Shown: positions 29,846 to 38,657, counted from the first letter of the stretch. The stretch: DNA of 64,000 nt from Methylotenera sp. (GCA_017880905.1 JADGRO010000032.1:30946-94945), one strand, 5' to 3'. Made by a program: numbers and translations. The notes: generated from the letters alone by a model not told the origin.

Positions 29846-32041
29846 ATGGAAGTTTATACCAACAATCTAGCTAAACCCATCCACAGCTATCGCCCATATT
29901 GGGCGAAGCGCTTTGGTACGGCTAAAATGCTGCCAATGACGCGTGCCGAGATGGACGAGTTAGGCTGGGATTCGTGCGACATTATTTTGGTGACCGGCGA
30001 TTGCTATATCGACCACCCCAGCTTTGGCATGGCGCTGGTCGGTCGCCTGCTCGAGGCGCAAGGTTTTCGCGTCGGCATTATCGCCCAGCCAGATTGGCAA
30101 AACGCCAGTGCTTTTAAAGCGCTAGGTAAACCTAATCTGTATTTTGGCATTACCGCAGGCAATATGGATAGTATGGTCAATCGTTATACTGCCGACCGCA
30201 AAATCCGTTCTGATGATGCCTATACGCCCGATGCCGCGCCCAACAAGCGCCCAGACCGCGCAGTGCTGGTATATTCTCAACGCTGCCGCGAGGCTTATTC
30301 GCAAGTCCCGCTCGTCATTGGCAGTATTGAAGCCAGTTTACGCCGCATTGCGCATTACGATTACTGGAGCGACAAAGTGCGCCGCAGTGTTTTGGTGGAT
30401 TCTAAAGCCGATATTCTCATTTACGGCAACGCCGAGCGCGCTTTGGTGGAGCTCAGTCACCGCATCGCCAAAGGCGAGAAAGTAAGCGATATTCAAGATG
30501 TTCGCGGTACGGCTTTTTTACGCAAAAATATTCCAGAGGGTTGGAGTGAAGTTGAAAGCACCAAGCTAGACCGCCCAGGTACGATTGATAAAGCCATAGA
30601 CCCGTACGAGATGAAGATGGGCAAGGTGGATGCCAGTTGCGCGACAGATGATGCTAAACCAAAACTGCCAGAAGGCACAAAAGTCATCGAAATTGTGCAT
30701 AAACCAAAGGCGGATAGAGCAAAACAGGTAGTGCGTTTGCCAGCCTATGAAGAAGTCTCGCAAGACCCTGTTTTGTATGCCCATGCTTCGCGCGTGCTAC
30801 ACCTAGAAGCCAACCCGGGCAATGCGCGTGCGCTGGTACAAAAGCATGGCGACCGCGAAGTGTGGCTTAACCCGCCGCCGATTCCGCTTACCACCAAAGA
30901 GATGGATTATGTGTACGACATGCCATATGCACGCAAGCCGCACCCCATCTACAAAAACGCAAAAATCCCCGCTTGGGAGATGATACGTTTTAGCGTGAAC
31001 ATCATGCGTGGCTGCTTTGGCGGTTGTACCTTTTGTAGTATTACCGAGCATGAAGGCCGCATTATTCAAAGTCGTTCTGAGGAATCGATACTCAAAGAAG
31101 TCGAAGAAATTCGCGATAAAGTCGAGGGTTTCACCGGCGTGATTTCTGACCTTGGCGGCCCAACCGCCAATATGTACCGCATCGCCTGCAAAAGCGAGAA
31201 AATCGAGCAGGCCTGCCGCAGACTTTCATGCGTTTACCCGGGTATTTGCGAAAACTTGAATACCGACCACAGTGCGCTGATTCAGCTTTACCGCAAAGCT
31301 CGCGCCATTAAAGGTGTTAAGAAGGTGCTGATTGGTAGCGGTTTGCGTTATGACTTGGCGGTGAAATCGCCGGAATACGTGAAAGAACTGGTGCAGCATC
31401 ACGTCGGCGGCTACTTAAAAATCGCGCCCGAACACAGTGAAGAAAACGTGTTAAGCAAAATGATGAAGCCGGGCATGGGCGCTTACGATGAATTTAAAGC
31501 CATGTTCGAAAGATTCAGCGCAGAAGTCGGCAAAAAACAATATTTGATTCCGTACTTTATTGCCGCGCACCCGGGCACCACAGATGAAGACATGCTGAAT
31601 CTGGCATTGTGGCTGAAGAAATACGATTTTCGCCTAGACCAAGTGCAGAACTTTACGCCTACTCCAATGGCGATGGCGACTGCGATGTATCACAGTGGCA
31701 AAAACCCGCTGCGCAAAGTGACGGCGGATTCTGAGGATGTGCCTATCCCCAAGGCAGGCAATGTACGCAAGCTGCACAAAGCGTTTATTCGCTATCACGA
31801 CCCTGCCAATTGGCCGATGCTGCGCGAGGCGCTTAAAAAAATGGGTAGGGCAGATTTAATCGGCAACAGCAAAAAACATTTGGTACCAGCGTTTCAGCCC
31901 GCGGTGATTGGCGCAGTGCGGCAATCTGACGGCAGCGTGTTTAAACCAAAAGTGTTGCCAAAAGCCTTTAATAACTTCAAAAATGCCGCGAGGCCGGCAT
32001 TTAGTAAACCGGCGTTTAGCAAATCTAAAAAAGTGCATTAA
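29846..32041 (+). CDS. YgiQ family radical SAM protein
   Basis: Large radical SAM protein (731 residues) of the YgiQ/UPF0313 family, whose reaction has not been established. The N-terminal part (about 1-250) is typical for the family. The cluster motif is CxxxCxxC in [20 protein letters not shown], near residue 385. The C-terminal tail is basic and low complexity ([15 protein letters not shown]). ATG 29846 gives [20 protein letters not shown]; a TTG three codons earlier is less likely. The DNA is visibly richer in GC than the gene that follows. Confidence 0.93.
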   Translation: MEVYTNNLAKPIHSYRPYWAKRFGTAKMLPMTRAEMDELGWDSCDIILVTGDCYIDHPSFGMALVGRLLEAQGFRVGIIAQPDWQNASAFKALGKPNLYFGITAGNMDSMVNRYTADRKIRSDDAYTPDAAPNKRPDRAVLVYSQRCREAYSQVPLVIGSIEASLRRIAHYDYWSDKVRRSVLVDSKADILIYGNAERALVELSHRIAKGEKVSDIQDVRGTAFLRKNIPEGWSEVESTKLDRPGTIDKAIDPYEMKMGKVDASCATDDAKPKLPEGTKVIEIVHKPKADRAKQVVRLPAYEEVSQDPVLYAHASRVLHLEANPGNARALVQKHGDREVWLNPPPIPLTTKEMDYVYDMPYARKPHPIYKNAKIPAWEMIRFSVNIMRGCFGGCTFCSITEHEGRIIQSRSEESILKEVEEIRDKVEGFTGVISDLGGPTANMYRIACKSEKIEQACRRLSCVYPGICENLNTDHSALIQLYRKARAIKGVKKVLIGSGLRYDLAVKSPEYVKELVQHHVGGYLKIAPEHSEENVLSKMMKPGMGAYDEFKAMFERFSAEVGKKQYLIPYFIAAHPGTTDEDMLNLALWLKKYDFRLDQVQNFTPTPMAMATAMYHSGKNPLRKVTADSEDVPIPKAGNVRKLHKAFIRYHDPANWPMLREALKKMGRADLIGNSKKHLVPAFQPAVIGAVRQSDGSVFKPKVLPKAFNNFKNAARPAFSKPAFSKSKKVH

Positions 32042-32050
32042 TCTTAGTAA

Positions 32051-32794
32051 CTAATATACCTTTTTGATTAATTTCTTTGCGGCAATACTCGCTTCTTTTT
32101 TACTATTAAAATTTTGGTTGATGAAGTAAAAAAAAGCTATTTGATGTTTAGGTAGTTCGATAAATATGAATTCATTTGTTTTATGAAAAAAATGATAGCT
32201 TTTATTTGTTGTTATGTAGATGACTAGCGAGATTACTTTGTTAGCCTTTGATTTAATGCTCAATTTTTTCAGCGCATTTCTTAAATTTGAGAATATTTTA
32301 TGAGGGGATGCATCCATTTTTTGCATTATGCTAATAGGAATATCAGCCAGAAAAGGTATAAATTTACTGTCTTTTGGTTTTTTAAGTTTTCTTCTAAAAT
32401 TTAAAACCTGAAACTTATAGTCAATGAATTCTAACCATAGAATTATCTTTTCAATATCAGCGTCATCGAAGTAGTTTTCATCAAGTTCAATTTGTCTAAA
32501 TATAATCTCAAGATAGCGTTCTAACGCACTTAAAATGTATGAGTTGCATTCAGAGCAGGTCGGTATAGTGGTTTTACTATATTTTTGATTTATTCCATTG
32601 ATTTCAGTTGAAAAGTAGCCCTTTGGATTGTTCTCAAAAACCCATTTAGGAATTACATGTTCTTTCGTTAAATCTTCAGTAGAGCCGCATATTACGCAGA
32701 TATTTGCAAAATGGTTACTGAGTAATGTGTCAATAACGTGCTTACCATTAAGTCTAATTTTCTTTCTTAAAGTGGTTAACCTTTGCTCTATCAT
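32051..32794 (-). CDS. HNH-like zinc-knuckle protein, accessory and AT-rich
   Basis: Protein of 247 residues. Near residue 32 it has CVICGSTEDLTKEHVIPKWVF and then, about 30 residues on, PTCSECNSYI. Paired CxxC knuckles with a central EHVIP fit HNH-type nuclease folds, where the His is the metal-site base and the Asn follows the second knuckle. The remaining 160 residues match nothing I know and are rich in Lys, Phe and Ile. The DNA is markedly more AT-rich than its neighbours, suggesting transfer. The gene converges on ygiQ with nine bases between and lies at the edge of a pseudogene cluster. A nuclease or defence role is possible but not shown. Confidence 0.6.
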   Translation of the reverse strand: MIEQRLTTLRKKIRLNGKHVIDTLLSNHFANICVICGSTEDLTKEHVIPKWVFENNPKGYFSTEINGINQKYSKTTIPTCSECNSYILSALERYLEIIFRQIELDENYFDDADIEKIILWLEFIDYKFQVLNFRRKLKKPKDSKFIPFLADIPISIMQKMDASPHKIFSNLRNALKKLSIKSKANKVISLVIYITTNKSYHFFHKTNEFIFIELPKHQIAFFYFINQNFNSKKEASIAAKKLIKKVY

Positions 32795-32844
32795 AAAGTT
32801 ATTTAGTTAAGACTGTAATCACTCATATAAATGTTAAGGCTCCA

Positions 32845-33074
32845 AGTCCCGCCATATCATCCTCACTCAACCAGCGCCATTCGCCAGCAGCCAAGTCATT
32901 AGGTAATTTTAACTCACCAATTTGAATACGTTTTAAGCTTTCAACACGATTGGTGCAGGCTCATCGACTAATTGCACTCCACCAAGAAGCGCATGGATAT
33001 TGGCTTACGAGATAGGATGTTTGCAGGTGACTTTGTACGCCTTGGGTACTTTGTGTTTGGGTGAGTTCATGCGG
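32845..33074 (-). pseudogene. Remnant of a second rsuA-like pseudouridine synthase gene
   Basis: This stretch is closely similar base by base to the 3' half of the intact rsuA at 33.6-34.4 kb; for example AAGAAGCGCATGGATATTGG occurs in both. It begins at the codons for MSSPKHKVPK, with N instead of S, and ends with GEWRWLSEDD. A codon that is CAA in the intact gene is TAA here (33005-33007). About 103 bases present in the intact gene are missing at 32952, exactly between two TTGG repeats, which shifts the frame. The 5' half, including the catalytic aspartate, is absent. It cannot make an enzyme. Confidence 0.85.
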
Positions 33075-33104
33075 CACAATGCGCTTGCTCGCTATCAAAC
33101 ATCA

Positions 33105-33506
33105 CTATTTTAGTTTATCAAAGTAGGCAGTGTATTCTACGTGATCCTCTGTTAGATGATTCATCAACCAAGTACGTAAAAATTTAAGTAAGATGTTAGG
33201 ATCTTGGTAAAGTATGGCTTCGTCCATGGATTCAGTAACCGTTTTCTCGAAATTTTCTTGTTTCTCGATATGGTGAATAACTGCTGGGTAGCCAACTGAT
33301 GTAAGCATGCCTTCCTCTGTTTATTGATGGAATCTAGAATAGCTTAGAATAATATTGAGTGTAGGTTTTAGTGCTCCTAACCCCCAACCTTCTTGTATAA
33401 AGTAATAGAGTGAGTTAATGGTTGCAACCAATGCATGGTGTTGTTCATCTAGAATTGGAACACCTACGCTATGGTCATTTTTCCAGACGATATAAAGTGG
33501 GTTCAT
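33105..33506 (-). pseudogene. Bacteriohemerythrin interrupted by an in-frame TAA
   Basis: Two pieces in one frame, from ATG 33506, align along their whole length with oxygen-binding bacteriohemerythrins. Piece one has VGVPILDEQHHALVATIN and ends SYSRFHQ; a TAA at 33321-33323 follows; then TEEGMLTSVGYPAVIHHIEK and WLMNHLTEDHVEY. The stop falls between the ligand His of YSRFH and the ligand Glu of TEE. Two further iron ligands are altered: the second His of HxxxH is Gln (HIEKQ), and the position of the last Asp in HxxxxD is His, with an Asp one residue earlier. This suggests decay before or after the stop arose. Readthrough is not excluded. Confidence 0.8.
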
Positions 33507-33637
33507 AATTTGTGCGTCCAAATATTTTTAGTTTTTTTAGAAGAAGTGCTGTTTTATGTTGGCAAATTAAAGATTAGTCGATATACCACGCGTTGTAAAC
33601 TTAATCTTATTTCAACTTCATATTAATCCGAGTGAAA

Positions 33638-34357
33638 TTATTTACTTGCGTTTAGTTTTTCCAAATCTTTATCACTTAACCATCGCCATTCGCCTACCGC
33701 CAAGTTTTCTGGCAATTTTAACTCACCAATTTGAATGCGTTTTAATTCCTCCACTCGGTTGGCTATCGCGGCGACCATGCGTTTGACTTGGTGGTATTTA
33801 CCTTCTGCAAGCGTCATGTGGATGACGTTATCGCTGATTTGTGTCACTTCTAAGGCAGCAATTGGTGTGGGTTCATCCACTAATTGCACCCCGCCAAGAA
33901 GCGCATGGATATTGGCTTGCGAGACAGGGTGTTTGCAGGTCACTTCGTATACTTTTGGCACCTTGTGTTTGGGTGAGCTCATGCGGTGGATAAATTGACC
34001 GTCGTCTGAAATCAAAATCAAACCGGTGGTGTCTTCATCCAAACGTCCGATGCATTGCACGCCGCGTTCTACCAGCGAGTGCGGCAATAGGCTGTAAATC
34101 GTCGGGTGGTGCTGGGTTTTATGTGAGCATTCGTAATTGCTGGGTTTGTGCAGCATGAGGTAGGATTTCTCGCGGTAATCCCACGGCTCGCCCTTAACGG
34201 TGAACCGCAAATTCTCTAATGCAAATTCTGCGCTTGGGTCTTCACACAGCTCGCCATTCACCGTGATTTCTTCATTGAGTATCATAATGCGACACAGCTT
34301 GCGCGAGCCAACGCCTTGGTTGTGCAGGATACGTTCCAAATCGAGTGTTTTAGCCAT
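33638..34357 (-). CDS. rsuA: RsuA-family rRNA pseudouridine synthase
   Basis: Isomerises a uridine in rRNA; the family's E. coli member acts on U516 of 16S rRNA. The protein has 239 residues from ATG 34357. An S4 RNA-binding domain (about 1-60, ERILHNQGVGSRKLCRIMI) precedes the catalytic domain with CIGRLDEDTTGLILISDDG, where the Asp is catalytic. EGKYHQVKRMVAAIANRVEEL lies near the C-terminus. YECSHKTQHHPTIYSLL supports RsuA rather than RluB/E/F. The frame is open to 34390 but those 11 residues are outside the family. A broken relative lies about 0.6 kb downstream. Confidence 0.92.
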   Translation of the reverse strand: MAKTLDLERILHNQGVGSRKLCRIMILNEEITVNGELCEDPSAEFALENLRFTVKGEPWDYREKSYLMLHKPSNYECSHKTQHHPTIYSLLPHSLVERGVQCIGRLDEDTTGLILISDDGQFIHRMSSPKHKVPKVYEVTCKHPVSQANIHALLGGVQLVDEPTPIAALEVTQISDNVIHMTLAEGKYHQVKRMVAAIANRVEELKRIQIGELKLPENLAVGEWRWLSDKDLEKLNASK

Positions 34358-34373
34358 GCTGGCATTATAAGGT

Positions 34374-34402
34374 AAATAAAAAGCCCGCACGTGGCGGGCT
34401 TT
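34374..34402 (-). terminator. Terminator hairpin upstream of rsuA
   Basis: AAAGCCCGC and GCGGGCTTT pair across a five-base loop; on the minus strand TTTATTT follows. It would end transcription of the interrupted membrane-protein gene just upstream. Confidence 0.7.
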
Positions 34403-34411
34403 AAGGCTATA

Positions 34412-34699
34412 TCAATAATGTCGGCGAAACAAAAGCCAAGTGACATAAGCGATAAGCGCAATGATGATGGGCAGAACAATTTTCATCAACCGTCGACCTG
34501 CCATAATAATCTCGGTGGAGCGGGTTTGCAGTTCTTCCGCCTTTACTTGTATCGCCTCAGCCCGGGTGAATTACGCTAAAGTTGCTTCCACCGCCTTGCG
34601 TTGCAACTCCAGGCTTTCGCGTTGCATGGCCAGGCTTTGCATCTGGTTCTCCTGTATGTTGCGCAACAAGGCAAGCACTTCTTCAGATTCGGTTGGCAT
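34412..34699 (-). pseudogene. Small coiled-coil, C-terminally anchored membrane protein with in-frame TAA
   Basis: From ATG 34699, preceded by AGAGG, the frame reads MPTESEEVLALLRNIQ and a Gln/Glu-rich coil. A TAA at codon 43 (34571-34573) interrupts it, then the same frame continues FTRAEAIQVKAEELQTRS, a hydrophobic segment IVLPIIIALIAYVTWLLF and the end RRHY. The whole would be 95 residues: a cytoplasmic coiled coil held by one C-terminal helix. The continued coil and membrane anchor after the stop show that it was one gene. A CAA-to-TAA change explains the stop. Function unknown. Confidence 0.7.
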
Positions 34700-34759
34700 C
34701 TGACCTCTTATTAAGTTTGTGTTATGTGATTTAGGAGCAATCCGATTATTTCTTAGGCC

Positions 34760-35275
34760 TTATTTTTTATAGCCTGGAATGCCCGGTTCACATTTGGCTT
34801 TTACCCATTTGCCTGAAGATTCTGTCGTTTGGTCAATCGGCTGGCCTTCTTTAGTTACGCCTTTGAGCGACATTTTGCTGGAGTAGCTGGTATCGCCATT
34901 CAAGGTCATCTCAAACTTGCCAGTCGCTTTCATCTCGCCAGTGCACACCATTTCACCGCTGGCCGTGTTGCCGCTGTGCCGGTAGTTCTTGGTGACACAG
35001 TCCTGGTTACCTTGTGGGCTCATTGGCTGCTTCAGGGAGGCTTGCTCCGGGTTGATGCATTGCTGGACGTGCATAGGCGCGCCGCCGCCCATTGGCATTT
35101 TGATACCCATTTCTTTCATTTGAGCCATGTCTTCTGCTGACATTTGCGGCATATTTGCCATGTGCATATTGACCGTCATATCCCACTGGCCGGGTTTGAG
35201 CTGGTCTGCTGCCGCGCTAACTAACGTAAATAAAGCTAAACCTAAAGTTAAAGCAATTATTCTAAAAACTTTCAT
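34760..35275 (-). CDS. DUF3617 family exported protein
   Basis: Protein of 171 residues with a signal peptide (ALTLGLALFTLVSAAADQ). The mature part opens LKPGQWDMTVNM, the usual DUF3617 start, followed by a Met-rich segment (MANMPQMSAEDMAQMKEMG) and spaced cysteines in QQCINPEQ, QDCVTK, MVCTGE and AKCEPG that could pair in the periplasm. The beta-strand-rich second half (GKFEMTLNGDTSYSSKMSLK) is typical. Role unknown. It is the intact member between two broken genes. Confidence 0.85.
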   Translation of the reverse strand: MKVFRIIALTLGLALFTLVSAAADQLKPGQWDMTVNMHMANMPQMSAEDMAQMKEMGIKMPMGGGAPMHVQQCINPEQASLKQPMSPQGNQDCVTKNYRHSGNTASGEMVCTGEMKATGKFEMTLNGDTSYSSKMSLKGVTKEGQPIDQTTESSGKWVKAKCEPGIPGYKK

Positions 35276-35296
35276 GATATTTATCCTTTAACGAGT

Positions 35297-35573
35297 TTAT
35301 TTTTTGGCCACAAAGTTATACACCAGTGCGCCAACCACGCCGCCGATAATAGGCGCAATCCAGAACAGCCAAAGTTGTTGCAAGTAAATACCGCCTGCGA
35401 ACAGCGCTTGACCTGTGCTACGCGCAGGGTTTACTGAAGTATTGGTGACAGGGATGCTGATTAAGTGAATGAGCGTAAGCGTTAAGCCAATTGCTAATGG
35501 CGCTGCCGCAGCCGCCTAATACCAGCCAAAAAGTACCGATTAATTCTGCTAACGCACGTTTAGTAAATGACAT
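35297..35573 (-). pseudogene. aqpZ: Aquaporin Z with large internal deletion
   Basis: From ATG 35573, behind a strong AGGGAGG site, the sequence reads [20 protein letters not shown] and GCGSA, the start of AqpZ. It then joins, in a different frame, to [34 protein letters not shown] and [20 protein letters not shown], the end of AqpZ with its second NPA motif. Roughly 130-150 residues in between, with the first NPA motif, are gone, and the frame shifts at the join. The ends are well preserved, so the deletion looks recent. Confidence 0.88.
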
Positions 35574-35704
35574 TTTGAAACCTCCCTAGGGCTTTTGAAT
35601 ATTTTTAAATCATTTTTAGCTATTGCCAAAATAATTTACGCTTAATTTAGCGGGATAACAAGCGGCTTACGTTAGAATGTGATTTAAATTAAGGGAAGCC
35701 AATA

Positions 35705-36493
35705 GTGAGTTTCAAACATATTATTTCGCGCTATAACCCAATATTTAAGCATCTTAAAAAGTTGGCTGAAAACGCACGTGAGCGCCGCGCGGAGGGCAAA
35801 ACATTGCTGGATGGTGTGCATTTGATTGAAAGCTATTGCGAAGCTTTTGGCGAGTCTGAGTTAGCTGGGCTTGAGTTAATAATTATCCCAGAAGGTAAAA
35901 GCTCGCTCGAAGCGACCAATTTGATGCAAACATTGGCCGATGTAAATACCATTATGTTCCCAACATTGATGTTTGCAGAACTTACACCAGTGGCTAGCAG
36001 CACAGGAATTTTAGCACTTGTGAGAACGCCGCAAATTGCGCTTCCAAACCAAATAAACTTTGCGTTGATGCTAGAAGATATTCAAGACCCAGGCAACTTG
36101 GGTAGCATGCTGCGCACCGCATTGGGCGCTGGAGTTGAAGCGGTGTATTTAAGTAAAGGTTGTACCGATGCGTGGTCGCCCAAGGCCTTGCGCGGCGGGC
36201 AGGGTGCGCAGTTTTTTCTGCCGATAATTGAGGGCGTAGATATGCTAGAAACGATGCACAGTTTTGCGGGCAACACCTACGCCACAACTTTGCATGGCGA
36301 ATCACTTTATGCGCAAAATTTGACTAAACCAACGGCATTTGTGATTGGCAACGAAGGTGCAGGTTTGAGCGGTAAAGTAGTTAAAGCGGCAAGCCATCAA
36401 ATTAGCATTCCCATGCATCACGGCCTAGAGTCGCTCAATGCGGCTGCGGCTGCGGCGGTTTGTTTGTTTGAACGCAAAAGGCAGATTAGTTAG
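35705..36493 (+). CDS. SpoU (TrmH) family RNA 2'-O-methyltransferase
   Basis: SPOUT-class methyltransferase of 262 residues acting on rRNA or tRNA. An N-terminal substrate-binding part (about 1-100, with TLLDGVHLIESY) precedes the knotted SAM-binding domain. The three SpoU motifs are visible: EDIQDPGNLGSMLRTALGAG, AFVIGNEGAGLS and ISIPMHHGLESLNAAAAAA. The start is GTG 35705, with AAGGGAAG eight bases before. Target base not readable. The end overlaps convergent gluQ by eight bases. Confidence 0.9.
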   Translation: MSFKHIISRYNPIFKHLKKLAENARERRAEGKTLLDGVHLIESYCEAFGESELAGLELIIIPEGKSSLEATNLMQTLADVNTIMFPTLMFAELTPVASSTGILALVRTPQIALPNQINFALMLEDIQDPGNLGSMLRTALGAGVEAVYLSKGCTDAWSPKALRGGQGAQFFLPIIEGVDMLETMHSFAGNTYATTLHGESLYAQNLTKPTAFVIGNEGAGLSGKVVKAASHQISIPMHHGLESLNAAAAAAVCLFERKRQIS

Positions 36494-37385
36494 TATCTGC
36501 TATCACCTGCCGTCGTTTTGGCACTTTTGATAAATCCCAGTTGTTAATTGCCCAATGCCAAATTTCGTCAAGACGAGTGTTTTTGGTTTCTTTTGGCAGG
36601 TTTTGCCCTAAAAAAGCGAGTGCCTCAAACACAAGCATTGGTGCGGCTTCTGGAAAAATGGCTTTGGCGAGAGTTTGTTTGCTGAGTTTTTCGCCTCTTA
36701 AATTACTGGCTATAGGTATGTGCGCATAGTGCGGTGTGGCGAAGCCAAACAACTGTTGCAAATAAATCTGACGCGGTGTGGAATCCAGCAAATCAGCGCC
36801 GCGTACAACATGGGTGACGCCTTGCGCTGCATCGTCCACAACGACAGCGAGTTGATAAGCAAACAAACTGTCAGCGCGCTTTAAAATAAAATCGCCCACA
36901 TCGTGCGCAAGATTTTGTGTGATTTCACCTTGAATTTCGTCCAAAAAAGTGATGTTTTTATCCAAAGTAATAATTCTGTAAGCCGCATGGGTATTGGTTA
37001 CTGGAGCATTTTTTAAGCAGGTTTTCGGGTAAATCACACCGTCAATTCCCAGAGCGTTGCCGGAATCGGCGATCTCTTTGCGTGTGCAAGTGCATGGGTA
37101 GATTAACTGTTTGTTTTGTAAAACATTTAAGGCTTTTGCGTAGAATTTGGCATGTTGGCTTTGATACACCACTTCGTCATCCCATGCAAAACCAAACGCT
37201 TCCAACGTGCGCAAAATATTGTCGGCAGCGCCTTTCATTTCGCGTGGTTTATCTAGGTCTTCGATGCGCACCAGCCATTTACCGCTATTGGCTTTGACGT
37301 CACAATAACTGGCGACAGCGGCGATTAAAGAGCCAAAATGTAGCGGGCCTGTGGGAGAAGGTGCGAATCTTCCGACATAAGGCAT
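36486..37385 (-). CDS. gluQ: Glutamyl-Q tRNA(Asp) synthetase
   Basis: Attaches glutamate to the queuosine base of tRNA-Asp. The 299 residues cover a glutamyl-tRNA synthetase catalytic domain without an anticodon-binding domain. Motifs are GRFAPSPTGPLHFGSLIAAV (HIGH-like) and LRGEKLSKQTLAKAI (KMSKS-like). Zinc ligands are likely in IYPCTCTRKEI and KTCLKN. The DUF3301 gene lies directly upstream, 19 bases away. Confidence 0.94.
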   Translation of the reverse strand: MPYVGRFAPSPTGPLHFGSLIAAVASYCDVKANSGKWLVRIEDLDKPREMKGAADNILRTLEAFGFAWDDEVVYQSQHAKFYAKALNVLQNKQLIYPCTCTRKEIADSGNALGIDGVIYPKTCLKNAPVTNTHAAYRIITLDKNITFLDEIQGEITQNLAHDVGDFILKRADSLFAYQLAVVVDDAAQGVTHVVRGADLLDSTPRQIYLQQLFGFATPHYAHIPIASNLRGEKLSKQTLAKAIFPEAAPMLVFEALAFLGQNLPKETKNTRLDEIWHWAINNWDLSKVPKRRQVIADTN

Positions 37386-37404
37386 AATTTATATAAGTCG
37401 CATG

Positions 37405-37719
37405 CTACTGGATTGGTTGAGCGTAAGGCGGAATATGCCAAGTCTGCAATTGTTTGCCTAGTAATTGTAGATTGCATTGCATGCGGTCTGCGCCGTTGGC
37501 ACTCACTTCAAACTCGTATAAGCGCAGCAATTGTGCATGGCCACGGCAATCGCGCCCAAGCCGTATCATATTGCAGGCCACGGTTTCGTCTAGTAATTGC
37601 AATTGACAGCGATTAGCTAATTCACGTCCAAATTGGATGGCGATTTCGCGCTTGGCGATACTATCTTGCCAAAACCAAGCAGCAATGATGAGTAAAATTA
37701 ACAACAATGTTTCAAACAT
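37405..37719 (-). CDS. DUF3301 family small membrane-anchored protein
   Basis: Protein of 104 residues from ATG 37719 with one N-terminal membrane helix (LLLILLIIAAWFWQDS). A conserved soluble part follows: AKREIAIQFGRELANRCQLQ, LLDETVACNMIRLGRD and LLRLYEFEVSANGADRMQCN. This pattern is DUF3301. A TTG five codons earlier is less likely. The function is not known; it precedes gluQ in the same direction. Confidence 0.8.
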   Translation of the reverse strand: MFETLLLILLIIAAWFWQDSIAKREIAIQFGRELANRCQLQLLDETVACNMIRLGRDCRGHAQLLRLYEFEVSANGADRMQCNLQLLGKQLQTWHIPPYAQPIQ

Positions 37720-37832
37720 TTTTATTTTGGACAAACAAAATCATATTATTTCTTTACACAATGAACGAAGTTTATTATATTTTTCAATAGATTATGCAGT
37801 AGAATTAAAAATATAAATTAAGTGATGATTTC

Positions 37833-38507
37833 ATGACAATTGAACCGCGCGAACAACAAGCGCTAGAAGTGTACATCAAGTTGCTTACTGGCAAAGGTTT
37901 TGGCCCAGATACTTTTGTGCCGCGCATCAATTTTTTGAATAGATTGATGCCTTTGTTAGCCAATAAAGAACCTAATGGCCGAGAGTACCGCAATGTCATC
38001 GAAGAGCTGATGGACACTATACCAGAGAAGGGTTGGCCCGAAAGCTTGGTGATATCGCGTGAGTATTTTCCTTTTTGGCTCAATGACTTAAAGTTAGTTG
38101 CACAGTTGAGTAAAAGCGCAGTTAAAGATACTTTGCCCATTGATTGGCAGCCTACGCACATTGCTTTAAGTGCTTTGTGGCATACGGTGGATGCAGAAAA
38201 ATTTGATACAACCGATAGTTGGGCGCTTAAGGCTTACACCAAAGCCTTGCGCAATGAGAATGCGGAACAGACATTAATCGATACGCGTTTAAAATTGGCC
38301 AAAATATTGTTGGTGCGCATGCGAGAAGCGCCGGAGAAAAATAACAAGGCCTATAGAACCACAGTAGATGCGACACTTCCTCTATTTGAGGTCAAGAAAA
38401 ATCGTCGTCTATTTTTGGTAGTTGTGCGCGAGTTCTTCCATTTTTGGGCAGGTAATCCGGACGCAGAAAAATTTATTCTAAATTCAAATACAGTAAGCAT
38501 GCTATAA
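37833..38507 (+). CDS. Hypothetical helical protein
   Basis: Soluble protein of 224 residues that I do not recognise. It looks mainly alpha-helical, with Trp/Phe-rich segments (EYFPFWLNDLKLVAQLSKSA, REFFHFWAGNPDAEKF). No signal peptide, membrane helix, Cys cluster or nucleotide motif is seen. ATG 37833 is the first start. It stands alone between the divergent DUF3301 gene and amtB, and base use is like its neighbours, so it appears to be a resident lineage gene. Confidence 0.7.
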   Translation: MTIEPREQQALEVYIKLLTGKGFGPDTFVPRINFLNRLMPLLANKEPNGREYRNVIEELMDTIPEKGWPESLVISREYFPFWLNDLKLVAQLSKSAVKDTLPIDWQPTHIALSALWHTVDAEKFDTTDSWALKAYTKALRNENAEQTLIDTRLKLAKILLVRMREAPEKNNKAYRTTVDATLPLFEVKKNRRLFLVVVREFFHFWAGNPDAEKFILNSNTVSML

Positions 38508-38543
38508 GCTAAAAGCTTAGCCTCATTAATTCTGTTGTCAATT

Positions 38544-38560
38544 TGTACCATTTTGGTGCA
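38544..38560 (+). promoter_or_regulatory. Candidate NtrC binding site upstream of amtB
   Basis: TGTACC-N5-GGTGCA matches the NtrC dyad TGCACC-N5-GGTGCA at 11 of 12 positions. Its centre lies about 115 bases before the start point expected for the sigma-54 promoter at 38642, a usual enhancer distance. Confidence 0.65.
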
Positions 38561-38641
38561 ATGCACTTTTGATAGCGCTAAATAAGTGCTTAGTATCAAC
38601 AAATAATTGTAAAAACCCTTTAAAATTGATAGCCATGCCAA

Positions 38642-38657
38642 TGGCTTAAAATTTGCC
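38642..38657 (+). promoter_or_regulatory. Sigma-54 (-24/-12) promoter of amtB
   Basis: TGGC-N8-TTGC has the invariant GG and GC at the exact family spacing (GG 38643-38644, GC 38655-38656). Transcription would begin near 38668, giving a leader of about 70 bases to the amtB start, which has AGGGGAG before it. Confidence 0.7.

Noticed and set aside
38555..38568. A second sigma-54 promoter near the NtrC site
   Set aside because: The GG and GC pairs are not at the required spacing; only the element at 38642-38657 fits.
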